NCBI GenBank assembly: GCA_025923075.1
Contig: JAICGN010000007.1
Coordinates: 1-64,000 of the forward strand
From: Chitinophagaceae bacterium
GTDB taxonomy: Bacteria; Bacteroidota; Bacteroidia; Chitinophagales; Chitinophagaceae
Length of the DNA: 64,000 nt
Reading direction: 5' to 3'
Part shown: one piece after another, positions 9,768 to 18,482 of the stretch
Layout: every line of letters begins with the position of its first letter
Position numbering within the stretch: position 1 is the first letter of the stretch
Made by a program: the position numbers and the translations under genes
The notes under the pieces: generated by a model
Database searches by the model: none
What the model was told of the DNA's origin: nothing
The model's input: the letters and a program-made list of their open reading frames with translations, nothing else

Positions 9768-9781
9768 TGCAATCGTTTACA
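9768..9781. promoter_or_regulatory. LacI-type operator between lacI and GH65
   Basis: TGCAATCGTTTACA, nearly the same as 8706-8719. Placed directly before the lacI-type start codon in the divergent region, it can act on both the regulator and the GH65 gene. Confidence 0.6.
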
Positions 9782-9935
9782 CAATTTTAAAATTTTCCCT
9801 CCTTCTAAACAAAATAATCTTTTGCAAACCCTGCCGGTTGGGCCGCTTTCCTCAAACTGCCGATAGCATAGAAACAAATCAATGGGGCCTGAACATTTTG
9901 TTATTCAATACATTTGCCTGAATAATTCTTCTCGT

Positions 9936-11963
9936 ATGATTCGAAAGTATCTTTTGGTCTCCATAGTATTTTTTTCAGGCTTCTGCTCTGCCCAGGATCC
10001 CTGGAGGATCACAGCGGAAAAAATTGATCCGAATAATTATTATGGTGTAACCGCCGCAAACGGAATGATTGGAATTGTTTCTTCACCAGAGCCATTTAAG
10101 GTGAAAGATGTTGTACTCGCCGGAGCTTATGATCTGTATGGCCGTGGCCGGGTGAGTAACTTTTTAAAAAGTTTCAACTTGCTGAACATGTACCTTGAAG
10201 TGGATGGAAAAAGAATTGATGGGAAAGCTGCTTCCAATATGCAGCAGGAATTAGATATGAAGAAAGCTTCTTTTACAACAACATTTGATTACGGTGATAA
10301 GGCTGCAGTTTCCTACACCTATTATTCACTTCGTCATTTGCCCTACACCGTATTGATGGATGTTGCTGTAACAGCAAAAAAAGACATTGGGATTACAGGT
10401 GCAAGTGTTATGGAATCACCGGATGCCTTGAAAGATGTCCAGAATTATTATAACGAAATTGACAGGCCGCATGTTGTTATCAGCTTACTGACCTCTTCTG
10501 CAAAAAGCCCGACAGGAAAATTATTAATGTGTGCAAGTAATACTTTTTTATTTGGTGAGGCACATGGCAGCGAACCAAGAGTGATCCATGAAATGTGGGA
10601 TAATAATATGCACCTGATGAAGTTTACCAAAAGACTTAAAGCTGGTGAAACTTATCGTTTCTCTATTGCTGGTTCATCTATTACATCCGCTCATCATGAT
10701 GATCCCTTAAATGAGGCAGAACGGGCAACGATCTTTGCAAAATTGGAGGGCCGGGACCGGCTTTTAAATTTCCATCATAAAGCATGGGAAGAACTATGGA
10801 AAAGCGATATTACGATTGAAGGCGACCCGCAAAGTCAGCAAGATATTCATAGCATGCTCTATCATCTTTATTCTTTTTCAAGAGAAGGTACGGCACTGTC
10901 TCCTTCGCCAATGGGATTAAGCGGGCTTGGTTATAATGGCCATGTTTTTTGGGATACAGAACTATGGATGTATCCTGCAATACTTGTTCTTCATCCCGAA
11001 ATTGCTAAAAGTCTTGTTGAATATCGCTACCAACGTCTCGACGCCGCAAAAAGAAATGCATTCAGTAAAGGATATAAAGGGGCAATGTATCCGTGGGAAA
11101 GTGCAGAAACCGGTGTTGAAGAAACACCGGTATGGGCCTTGAGTGGGCCATTCGAACATCACATCACCGCATGTGTGGGGATTGCCGCATGGAATTATTA
11201 TTGTGTAACCCAGGATAAACAATGGCTGCGGGATAAAGGGTATCCGATATTATCTGCCACCGCGGATTTTTGGGCAAGTCGTGTAGAAAGAAATGGTCCC
11301 GGTCATTATGATATCAAAAATGTAGTTGCTGCAGATGAATGGGCCGAAAATGTAGACAATAACGCATTTACTAATGCAGCCGCGAAATCTAATCTTCAGT
11401 TTGCAACAGAAGCAGCGAAAGTCTTAGGCATGACGGCCGATCAGGATTGGATGCATGTGGCAAGCAATATTCCTATCTTAAAGATGGATAACGGGGTAAC
11501 GAGAGAACATGCCACTTATAGTGGTGAAGGAATAAAACAGGCTGATGTTAATTTGTTGTCATATCCTTTGAAGCAAATTACTGACGTCGCTCAAATCAAA
11601 AAAGATCTCGAATACTATGAAACAAGAGTGCCCAATGAAGGCACTCCTGCCATGACACAAGCTGTATTTACAACATTATATGCACGGTTGGGTAATGCTG
11701 ACAAAGCCTATCGCTGGTTTAAAGAATCCTATATACCAAATCTCAATCCGCCATTCCGGGTAATTGCTGAAACCAAAGGAGGCACTAATCCATATTTCGC
11801 CACCGGCGCCGGTGGAATCATACAATCATTATTAATGGGTTTTGGCGGTCTGGATATTACTTCCACCGGGATTGTTCAATTAAAAACTTCATTGCCAAAA
11901 CAATGGAAAAGCCTGACACTAACAGGTGTTGGCCCGCAGAAAAAAACATTCAGTATTAAATAA
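9936..11963 (+). CDS. Periplasmic glycoside hydrolase family 65 protein
   Basis: 675 residues from the chosen ATG, which opens a signal peptide (IRKYLLVSIVFFSGFCSAQ); an earlier in-frame ATG at 9882 would bury it. The (alpha/alpha)6 region carries GH65 motifs: YKGAMYPWESAETGVE, and AADEWAENVDNNAFTN whose Glu468 corresponds to the general acid. GH65 includes phosphorylases of maltose, trehalose and kojibiose and also inverting hydrolases (acid trehalase, kojibiose hydrolase). Because this one is exported, where free phosphate-dependent use is less likely, a hydrolase of an alpha-linked disaccharide is the better guess. Its substrate is open. It is divergent from the LacI gene. Confidence 0.85.
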   Translation: MIRKYLLVSIVFFSGFCSAQDPWRITAEKIDPNNYYGVTAANGMIGIVSSPEPFKVKDVVLAGAYDLYGRGRVSNFLKSFNLLNMYLEVDGKRIDGKAASNMQQELDMKKASFTTTFDYGDKAAVSYTYYSLRHLPYTVLMDVAVTAKKDIGITGASVMESPDALKDVQNYYNEIDRPHVVISLLTSSAKSPTGKLLMCASNTFLFGEAHGSEPRVIHEMWDNNMHLMKFTKRLKAGETYRFSIAGSSITSAHHDDPLNEAERATIFAKLEGRDRLLNFHHKAWEELWKSDITIEGDPQSQQDIHSMLYHLYSFSREGTALSPSPMGLSGLGYNGHVFWDTELWMYPAILVLHPEIAKSLVEYRYQRLDAAKRNAFSKGYKGAMYPWESAETGVEETPVWALSGPFEHHITACVGIAAWNYYCVTQDKQWLRDKGYPILSATADFWASRVERNGPGHYDIKNVVAADEWAENVDNNAFTNAAAKSNLQFATEAAKVLGMTADQDWMHVASNIPILKMDNGVTREHATYSGEGIKQADVNLLSYPLKQITDVAQIKKDLEYYETRVPNEGTPAMTQAVFTTLYARLGNADKAYRWFKESYIPNLNPPFRVIAETKGGTNPYFATGAGGIIQSLLMGFGGLDITSTGIVQLKTSLPKQWKSLTLTGVGPQKKTFSIK

Positions 11964-11986
11964 CGAGGATTTGTATCTTTAACAAC

Positions 11987-12532
11987 TTGAAACGAATTGC
12001 TGCCATATTACTGCTTTCCTTGATGGTATTTAATCTCGCAGGTTATCGCTGGTTGTTTTCCGCAATTGAAAAAAAGGTCACTGCGAATCTCGAGCAAAGA
12101 ATTTCTTCCGGCAAATACAGCGATGAGCAATTAGTTGAGATCCGCATTCCCCTAAACATGCCGTATTATACGGATAAGGATTACGAAAATGTGTATGGCG
12201 AAACAGATTTTAACGGTGAACACTATCGATATGTAAAAAGAAAAGTTAGTGGCAATACGCTGTATTTGTTGTGTCTTCCCAATAAAGAAAAGACAAGCAT
12301 TGCTAATGCGAAGAATGAGTTTACAAAAGCCGTAAATGATATTCCCGGAAACAAACCAGGTTCCCAGCAAAAAAACAATTTTATAAAATTGCTTACTTCC
12401 GAATTCCAGGTAAATGAAATTCCTGTTCATGAAAATGGTTTTTTAATGGCCAGTTTATCCTATTTTACCAGAAATACAGAAGCTAAAGATTTATTTAACC
12501 CTCTTACTGAAGCACAGCCTCCCGAAGCTTGA
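11987..12532 (+). CDS. Small exported or membrane-anchored protein, unknown function
   Basis: 181 residues if translation starts at the TTG at 11987, which gives MKRIAAILLLSLMVFNLAGY, a good signal or anchor. A -7-like box TATCTTTA (11974-11981) lies so near that the mRNA would be almost leaderless. The rest is polar (YTDKDYENVYGETDFNGEHYRYVKRKV) with a HENGFL motif near the end. I do not recognise a family. It starts 23 bp after the GH65 stop and 60 bp before the first haloperoxidase gene, so it could belong to either group. The start is uncertain. Confidence 0.6.
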   Translation: MKRIAAILLLSLMVFNLAGYRWLFSAIEKKVTANLEQRISSGKYSDEQLVEIRIPLNMPYYTDKDYENVYGETDFNGEHYRYVKRKVSGNTLYLLCLPNKEKTSIANAKNEFTKAVNDIPGNKPGSQQKNNFIKLLTSEFQVNEIPVHENGFLMASLSYFTRNTEAKDLFNPLTEAQPPEA

Positions 12533-12592
12533 GGACTTTCTGAATCGAAGCCAACGCGGAAAATATTTTATCCCTAATTTCTCAAATAGAAC

Positions 12593-13921
12593 ATGAAAGC
12601 ATTAAAAATTTTAATGCCCTTATTATTGCTGGCAGCAGTAAGTTGTACAGAAAAGGGGGCACAAACCGATCTGAAGTTTTTTGACGACCAGATTCTTTAT
12701 TGCAAAACGGTGAAGAAGCTTAATGACGTAGTGTTGGAAAATAATTTTCCTCCCATGATCGCCACCCGTAATTATGTGTATGCAAGCATCGCAGCTTTTG
12801 AATGTGTAGCAGCCGGTGATGACAATTATATTTCACTGGCAGGACAGATAAAACATATGCCTGCCATGCCAAAACCGGTAACGAAGGATATTGATTTTTC
12901 CTTAGCTGCATTACTGGCTTTTACAAAAGTTGGAAATGCTGTTACTTTTCCCGAAGGAAGCATGATGGGTTATTATAACGATCTGACAAAACAAGCCGAA
13001 AAGGCTGGCATATCAGCTCTTGTTGTAAAAAACACCATTGCCTTTTCAGATAGTGTAGTTGCTGCAATTATGCGCTGGAGTAAGAAAGATAATTATGCGC
13101 AAACAAGGACAGCAGAAAGATACACTGTTTTGTATAATGTGCCAGGTCGGTGGATACCAACACCGCCAATGTATGGTACAGCAGTAGAACCACATTGGAG
13201 AGAAATAAGAACAATGGTGATCGATTCAGCTTCACAGTTCAGACCAGTTGCTCCGCCGGCATGTGATCCGAAAGACAAAAACGGGGATTTCTGCAAAGCA
13301 ATGATAGAAGTAAAAACAATTGGTGAAAATCTTACTGAAGAGCAAAAGCATATTGCCGATTTCTGGGATGACAATCCTTTTAAGATGAATGTAACGGGAC
13401 ACGTGATGTTTGTTACCAAAAAATTTTCTCCTCCTGGTCACTGGATGAATATCGTTGGCATTGGCGCAAAAGCTGCAAAAGCTGATTTCAAGACAACGGT
13501 GGCTGCCTATGCTCAAACAGCCATTGCTTTATATGATGCATTTATAAGCTGCTGGGATGAAAAATTCAGGAGCAATTATGTTCGCCCTGAAACAGAAATA
13601 AATAAAATTGATGAGAACTGGCGTCCCTATATACAGACACCGCCTTTCCCATCTTATACAAGCGGTCATGCTACAAACAGTGCAGCCGCCGCTGAAGTAA
13701 TGACGCATTGGTTTGGTGATAATTTATCATTTACTGATACTTCATTGCTTGAGTTTGGAATCAAAAACCGCGAAATAAAATCTTTCCGTGGAGCTGCAGA
13801 GGAAGCTGCTATGTCAAGACTATATGGTGGTATACATTATCGTTTTGATAATGAAAATGGAACGATAGCCGGAAAAAAACTGGGAGAGTTTATTGTATCC
13901 CGGCTGAAACTTAAAAAATAA
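12593..13921 (+). CDS. Vanadium-dependent haloperoxidase / PAP2-type lipoprotein (first)
   Basis: 442 residues, lipobox AAVSC (Cys18). The three vanadate/phosphate-binding motifs of the family are present: K324-x6-RP (KFRSNYVRP), P353-SYTSGH, and S408-R-x5-H415 (SRLYGGIH). PPGHWMNIV (~290) is also typical of the bacterial haloperoxidase branch. The family holds vanadium haloperoxidases, which oxidise halides with hydrogen peroxide, and acid phosphatases of the same fold; sequence alone does not separate them. It starts a run of four genes that ends with a second such enzyme. Confidence 0.85.
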   Translation: MKALKILMPLLLLAAVSCTEKGAQTDLKFFDDQILYCKTVKKLNDVVLENNFPPMIATRNYVYASIAAFECVAAGDDNYISLAGQIKHMPAMPKPVTKDIDFSLAALLAFTKVGNAVTFPEGSMMGYYNDLTKQAEKAGISALVVKNTIAFSDSVVAAIMRWSKKDNYAQTRTAERYTVLYNVPGRWIPTPPMYGTAVEPHWREIRTMVIDSASQFRPVAPPACDPKDKNGDFCKAMIEVKTIGENLTEEQKHIADFWDDNPFKMNVTGHVMFVTKKFSPPGHWMNIVGIGAKAAKADFKTTVAAYAQTAIALYDAFISCWDEKFRSNYVRPETEINKIDENWRPYIQTPPFPSYTSGHATNSAAAAEVMTHWFGDNLSFTDTSLLEFGIKNREIKSFRGAAEEAAMSRLYGGIHYRFDNENGTIAGKKLGEFIVSRLKLKK

Positions 13922-13951
13922 TTTAATTCAAACGAAAACTGCTTAAACATT

Positions 13952-15019
13952 ATGAACCGCATTTATTTAATTATCGCAATTTTAGTTGTATCCACATACC
14001 AGCAAACAAACGCACAAGGCTGTGTTGCTATTAAAGGTACTGCTGGTATTTGTGGCCGTCCTTCTGATGCAAGAGGTTGGGAATTGAATCTCAACAACCG
14101 CTATTTCAAATCGTACAAGCATTTTGTAGGTACCGAAGAACAACACCATAGAGAGGAAGAAGGTAGTAATGTGATCAATCATTCTTACGAACTGGATATA
14201 ACGGCTATCAGAACTATTAATTCAAGGTGGTCAATTGCAATGACTGTACCCATTATGTACTTTGCCCGTTCTTCTTTGTATGAACATGATGGTAGAACAA
14301 GACACAGTACACACTCCTTTGGTATAGGAGATGCAAGAGTTTCCGGGTATCGCTGGATGTTTGATCCCAAAACCTCACACAAAGGAAATGTTCAGCTTGG
14401 GTTAGGAATAAAATTGCCAACCGGTAATTATACCTATATGGATTATTTCTATAAAAAGGCAGACTCCAGTGTTCTGGGGCCTGTTGATCAATCCATTCAG
14501 CCCGGTGATGGCGGCACAGGGATCACTTTTGAATTAAACAGCTTCTATAATTTCAGTCATAAACTTGGCGTATATGGCGGCTTCTTTTATCTGATCAACC
14601 CGAGAGAAGTTAACGGTACATCTACAGCAAGAGGCGGTACCCCAAATGCAACAGCAAAAAAATACAATACAGATGTAATGAGCGTACCTGATCTTTTTAT
14701 GGTCCGCGGTGGTCTGAGTTATATGGTTAAAAATTTAAATGTTGCCGGTGGTATTCGTGTTGAAGGGCTTCCTTCAAGTGATCTGATCGGTGGTGATCGT
14801 GGTTTCAGAAGACCAGGTTATATTGTTTCTGCTGAACCTTCAATAACATACGTAGCAAAAAAAGCCAGTTTCAATGTTGCAGTTCCGTTTGCGTTGAAAA
14901 GAAACCGTACACAAAGTGATTCGGACAAGCGTCGCTCTGCCGATTTAGGAAGACACGTGCAGGGTGATGCAGCATTTGCTGATTACCTGGTCAGTGCTGG
15001 TATAACTATTCGCCTTTAA
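13952..15019 (+). CDS. Outer-membrane beta-barrel protein (porin-like)
   Basis: 355 residues. Signal peptide ending about TNAQ, then alternating hydrophobic beta strands with Gly/Asn/Asp turns (IRTINSRWSIAMTVPIMYF, LGLGIKLPTGNYTYMD, LYHFSHKLG-type strands) and a C-terminal strand ending ...ITIRL. The pattern resembles the transporter or MetA-like barrel proteins that sit beside catabolic genes in many Gram-negatives. It is 30 bp after the first haloperoxidase and 33 to 90 bp before another barrel gene, so it likely forms part of the same operon. Substrate unknown. Confidence 0.7.
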   Translation: MNRIYLIIAILVVSTYQQTNAQGCVAIKGTAGICGRPSDARGWELNLNNRYFKSYKHFVGTEEQHHREEEGSNVINHSYELDITAIRTINSRWSIAMTVPIMYFARSSLYEHDGRTRHSTHSFGIGDARVSGYRWMFDPKTSHKGNVQLGLGIKLPTGNYTYMDYFYKKADSSVLGPVDQSIQPGDGGTGITFELNSFYNFSHKLGVYGGFFYLINPREVNGTSTARGGTPNATAKKYNTDVMSVPDLFMVRGGLSYMVKNLNVAGGIRVEGLPSSDLIGGDRGFRRPGYIVSAEPSITYVAKKASFNVAVPFALKRNRTQSDSDKRRSADLGRHVQGDAAFADYLVSAGITIRL

Positions 15020-15108
15020 GCGGGACCATTAACTATTATCGGAGAAGAGAGATGAAATATTTTTCACTCTCTTCTCCCTCTTCTGTTAAAATCATTTTAA
15101 TACTTTAT

Positions 15109-16047
15109 ATGAAAAAAATATTTTTAATAGTATTATTTACTACTTCTCTTTCTTGCGCATGCTTGTCGCAAACAGATATTGATGCGATTATGATGGAGAA
15201 AAATGCCTTTTGTGTGGGACCTATGTTCGGATACAGTAGCTGGAAAAATTATTGGGAAGGAACACTGAAAAGAGAAAATCTGAACCTTGGAACCGTTTCT
15301 ACCAAAGTGTTTAGTGTTATGGGCAACTATGGAATCAATAACAAATTGAATGTATTGTTTGGTTTGCCTTATGTAGTAACAAAAGCTTCTGCAGGTCAAC
15401 TGAACGGACAAGAAGGGGTGCAGGATCTTTCTCTCTGGATAAAATGGAAGGCCTATAGTAAGAAAGTCACCTCTGGTCGTTTATCATTGTTTGCAATTGG
15501 CGGTTACGGGTTTCCCGCATCAGACTACACAGGAGATTTTCTACCTATGTCGATCGGGTTGGAAAGTAAAAATCTTTCATTGCGTGGAATGGCCGATTAT
15601 CAAAGAGGCCCATGGTTTGGAACAGTATCCGGTACGTATGTAATAAGAAGTAATATCGAGTTAGATCGTGATGCCTATTATACAACTGAAATGCATTATA
15701 GTAATGAAGTTGATATGCCCGATGCGGCATCATTTAATATAAGAGCCGGCTATCGTGATAAAGGATTAATTGCAGAAGCGGTATTTGACCACTGGAATAC
15801 ACTTGGTGGGTTTGATATTACCAGAAACAACATGCCTTTCCCCAGTAATGAAATGGATATGTCAAGGATCGGTTTCAATTTCAAATATGATATGCCTTTT
15901 CATCCGCCGCTTTCTCTAACAGGAAATGTGATGACAACAATTGCGGGAAGAAATGTTGGACAGGCAACCGGATTCAATGCCGGGATATTTTATGTAATTG
16001 ATTTTACTAAGAAGAAGAAAACCGATTCTGATGATTCAAAAAAATAA
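15109..16047 (+). CDS. Outer-membrane beta-barrel protein
   Basis: 312 residues from the ATG at 15109, chosen because it begins a clean signal peptide (KKIFLIVLFTTSLSCACLSQ); an upstream ATG at 15052 would add 19 residues. The mature protein has repeated amphipathic strands (NKLNVLFGLPYVVTKA, RLSLFAIGGYGFPASDYTG, LSLTGNVMTTIAGRNVG) and a basic end KKKKTDSDDSKK. A cysteine in the signal (SCAC) could make it a lipoprotein, but the SQ cut is more likely. It pairs with the barrel gene before it and overlaps the upstream region of the second haloperoxidase by a few bases. Confidence 0.65.
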   Translation: MKKIFLIVLFTTSLSCACLSQTDIDAIMMEKNAFCVGPMFGYSSWKNYWEGTLKRENLNLGTVSTKVFSVMGNYGINNKLNVLFGLPYVVTKASAGQLNGQEGVQDLSLWIKWKAYSKKVTSGRLSLFAIGGYGFPASDYTGDFLPMSIGLESKNLSLRGMADYQRGPWFGTVSGTYVIRSNIELDRDAYYTTEMHYSNEVDMPDAASFNIRAGYRDKGLIAEAVFDHWNTLGGFDITRNNMPFPSNEMDMSRIGFNFKYDMPFHPPLSLTGNVMTTIAGRNVGQATGFNAGIFYVIDFTKKKKTDSDDSKK

Positions 16048-16051
16048 ACAA

Positions 16052-17593
16052 ATGAAAAAGCTATTTATACCAATAATATTTTTTGCTGTTTTAATAAATT
16101 CCTGTTCAAAAGATATCGTTGAAAATAATCTTGAATTTCCTGCATTACAACCGGCATCAACAGACATTAATGCAGGGATATGGAAACCGATATTATTAAC
16201 AGGTCCAACTGAATTTCCGGTTGCGGTTCCTATTGCCGTTACCACTCCGGATTACATTGCCCAAATAAATGAGATCAAAACATGGCAGGCTGACCTTAGC
16301 AAAGATGAAAAAGCGATTGTAAAATACTGGAGTGCCGGCGCTGTGTTACGTTGGAATGAAATTATGAGAGAGCTGGTCGCTAAACATAATTTACCTCCTT
16401 ATCAAAATCCGGATGGAACTTATCCGGCACCAAACGCAAACAATCCATTAGCATATCCACAATTCCCTTTTGCCAATCCTCCCTATGCATCCAGAGCTTA
16501 TGCTTATTTAGCAGCCGCGCAATATGATGCATTGGTAGCGGCATGGCATTATAAGAAATTATACAACCGCGCCGCACCTTACGTTACAGATCCAACAGTA
16601 AATGCGTTGATACCAAAATCAGATCTTCCATCTTATCCTTCAGAAGATGCGGTTGTTGCAGGCGTTGCCAGCGAAATGATGAAACTTTTATTTCCAGGCG
16701 ATCAGGATTTTATTCAACAAAAAATTGAAGAACATAAAAAAGCAAGATTGATCTCCGGGGCTAATGTTCGCAGTGATCTGGACGCAGGCGAAGCATTAGG
16801 AAAAGCAGTTGCACAAAAATTTGTAACAAGAGCAAGAGGTGACAGAGCCGGCACTGCAGGCGGAAGCCTTGCTATCCAGTCCCAAATGGAACAAGATTGT
16901 ATCGCAAGAGGTGAAACACCATGGATCAGCCAGGAAGTTCCAAAAAGACCAGGCATGCTCATGCTATTCGGAAGAGTAAGAACATGGCTGTTCGATTCAT
17001 TAACAATGGTAACAACAATTCGTCCACCAGCTCCTCCTTCGACTTCGTCACAAAAATTCAAAGAAGAGTTGGATGAGGTGCATAGTTACAGCACAAGTAT
17101 TACACCAGAGACAAGGGCTATTGCTCATTATTGGGCAGATGGGATCAGCACTCAAACACCTCCTGGCCACTGGAACCAGATAGCTGCTGAAGATTTTGTA
17201 GCACAAAATTTCAGTGAAGTAAGATGGGCGAGGAATATGGCATTATTAAATATGGCGATGATGGATGCGGCGATTGTGTGCTGGGATGCTAAATATTTTT
17301 ATTTCAATCCACGGCCGTCACAAATGGATAACAGAGTAAAAACGGTTACGGGTTTACCAAACTTTCCATCTTACCCGTCCGGCCACTCAACATTTAGTGG
17401 TGCAGCCGCGACAATACTGGCACATATTATTCCTTCAAAGGCAACTAAATATACTGATATGGCCACAGAGGCATCTCTCTCACGAATGTATGCATCGATT
17501 CATTATCGCAGCGATTGTGAAAAAGGGTTAGAATCCGGAAATAAGATCGGTGAACATGCAAAAACAAGAGCAAGAACTGATGGAGCAGAATAA
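16052..17593 (+). CDS. Vanadium-dependent haloperoxidase / PAP2-type lipoprotein (second)
   Basis: 514 residues from the ATG at 16052, which begins the signal KKLFIPIIFFAVLINSC (lipobox INSC); it starts 5 bp after the barrel gene's stop. The family motifs are K414-x6-RP (KYFYFNPRP), P439-SYPSGH and S477-R-x5-H484 (SRMYASIH), with TPPGHWNQI upstream. It is only distantly like the first copy in the cluster: longer, with an added N-terminal half (NPPYASRAYAYLAAAQYDAL). Both being lipoproteins means the reactions take place in the periplasm or at the outer membrane, next to the two barrels. Confidence 0.85.
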   Translation: MKKLFIPIIFFAVLINSCSKDIVENNLEFPALQPASTDINAGIWKPILLTGPTEFPVAVPIAVTTPDYIAQINEIKTWQADLSKDEKAIVKYWSAGAVLRWNEIMRELVAKHNLPPYQNPDGTYPAPNANNPLAYPQFPFANPPYASRAYAYLAAAQYDALVAAWHYKKLYNRAAPYVTDPTVNALIPKSDLPSYPSEDAVVAGVASEMMKLLFPGDQDFIQQKIEEHKKARLISGANVRSDLDAGEALGKAVAQKFVTRARGDRAGTAGGSLAIQSQMEQDCIARGETPWISQEVPKRPGMLMLFGRVRTWLFDSLTMVTTIRPPAPPSTSSQKFKEELDEVHSYSTSITPETRAIAHYWADGISTQTPPGHWNQIAAEDFVAQNFSEVRWARNMALLNMAMMDAAIVCWDAKYFYFNPRPSQMDNRVKTVTGLPNFPSYPSGHSTFSGAAATILAHIIPSKATKYTDMATEASLSRMYASIHYRSDCEKGLESGNKIGEHAKTRARTDGAE

Positions 17594-17636
17594 TCTTAGT
17601 ACGTTTTTTAATAGGACATAATATAAGCATATAAAA

Positions 17637-17658
17637 CCCCTCCGTTTCTACGGAGGGG
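17637..17658. terminator. Strong hairpin after the haloperoxidase cluster
   Basis: Perfect 8-bp stem CCCCTCCG / CGGAGGGG with a 6-nt loop. The plus-strand tail is only AATATTT, while the minus-strand side has TTTTAT, so termination on the plus strand is plausible but not certain. Confidence 0.55.
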
Positions 17659-17845
17659 AATATTTAATCCTTATGTAACTGATAAAAATTATTTTATATA
17701 CACGATACAAATCGCTGAATCAACGGATAGATCATTAAAGTTTTTTGAATTTTTTTAAATTGGAATAAGCATTACGGCGTTGTAATTCATTACCGACGCC
17801 TCTTCTTTTTAAATTAAAATAATAATTAAAACATCTCAATAAGAA

Positions 17846-18415
17846 ATGCCTTATATACCGTTAGAAGAACACCTGCCCGGTGTTACAGGATTATTGGAAT
17901 ATAGAAAAGATACCGCTGCTCCAATTCGGGAATTAACTCAAATCTTGCTGCGTGGACCTTCCACTCTAACTGAAGGCGAAAGAGAATTGATTGCAACAAT
18001 TGTGTCGCATCGTAATCAATGCACGTTCTGTGTAACTGCGCACACAGCGGTGGCAAATATTTTCCTGGAAGAAGAAAAAACATCAACCAGGATAAAGGAA
18101 GATATAGGTACTGCACCTGTAAGCGATAAAATGAAAGCATTATTAACTATCGCGTCACAGGTACAGGAAAGCGGTAAAAATGTAACGACAGAATCAATTC
18201 AAAAAGCGAAGGATGCTGGCGCCACAGATATGGAAATTCATGATACAGTTTTAATAGCGGCCTTGTTTTGTTTATACAATCGTTATGTAGATGGTCTTTC
18301 CACGGTTACTCCCACAGATCCCGAATTTTATAAAGGGCTTGGCCAACGATTAAAAGACCATGGCTACCATCGTTTACCGCAGGGATATGATCATTTAAAG
18401 AAGAGTAATCAATGA
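17846..18415 (+). CDS. AhpD-like peroxidase-related / carboxymuconolactone decarboxylase family protein
   Basis: 189 residues, cytoplasmic (no signal). The core motif C59-TFC62-VTAH66 is the redox CxxCxxxH of AhpD-type proteins, which accept electrons and reduce peroxides or act on related substrates. Helical segments around it (ELIATIVSHRNQ, KMKALLTIASQVQESG) fit the all-alpha AhpD fold. It follows the haloperoxidase cluster after a 250-bp gap with a hairpin, so it is probably transcribed separately, although a link to peroxide use is attractive. Confidence 0.85.
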   Translation: MPYIPLEEHLPGVTGLLEYRKDTAAPIRELTQILLRGPSTLTEGERELIATIVSHRNQCTFCVTAHTAVANIFLEEEKTSTRIKEDIGTAPVSDKMKALLTIASQVQESGKNVTTESIQKAKDAGATDMEIHDTVLIAALFCLYNRYVDGLSTVTPTDPEFYKGLGQRLKDHGYHRLPQGYDHLKKSNQ

Positions 18416-18482
18416 AAAGAGGGGTATAACGATTCGAACGAACTATTTAGAGTCGGATCTATGTAAATGAAAACATAAATAA

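Noticed and set aside
17846-18415. Classic gamma-carboxymuconolactone decarboxylase of an aromatic pathway
   Set aside because: The redox CxxCxxxH motif and the context favour an AhpD-like protein; no protocatechuate genes are near.
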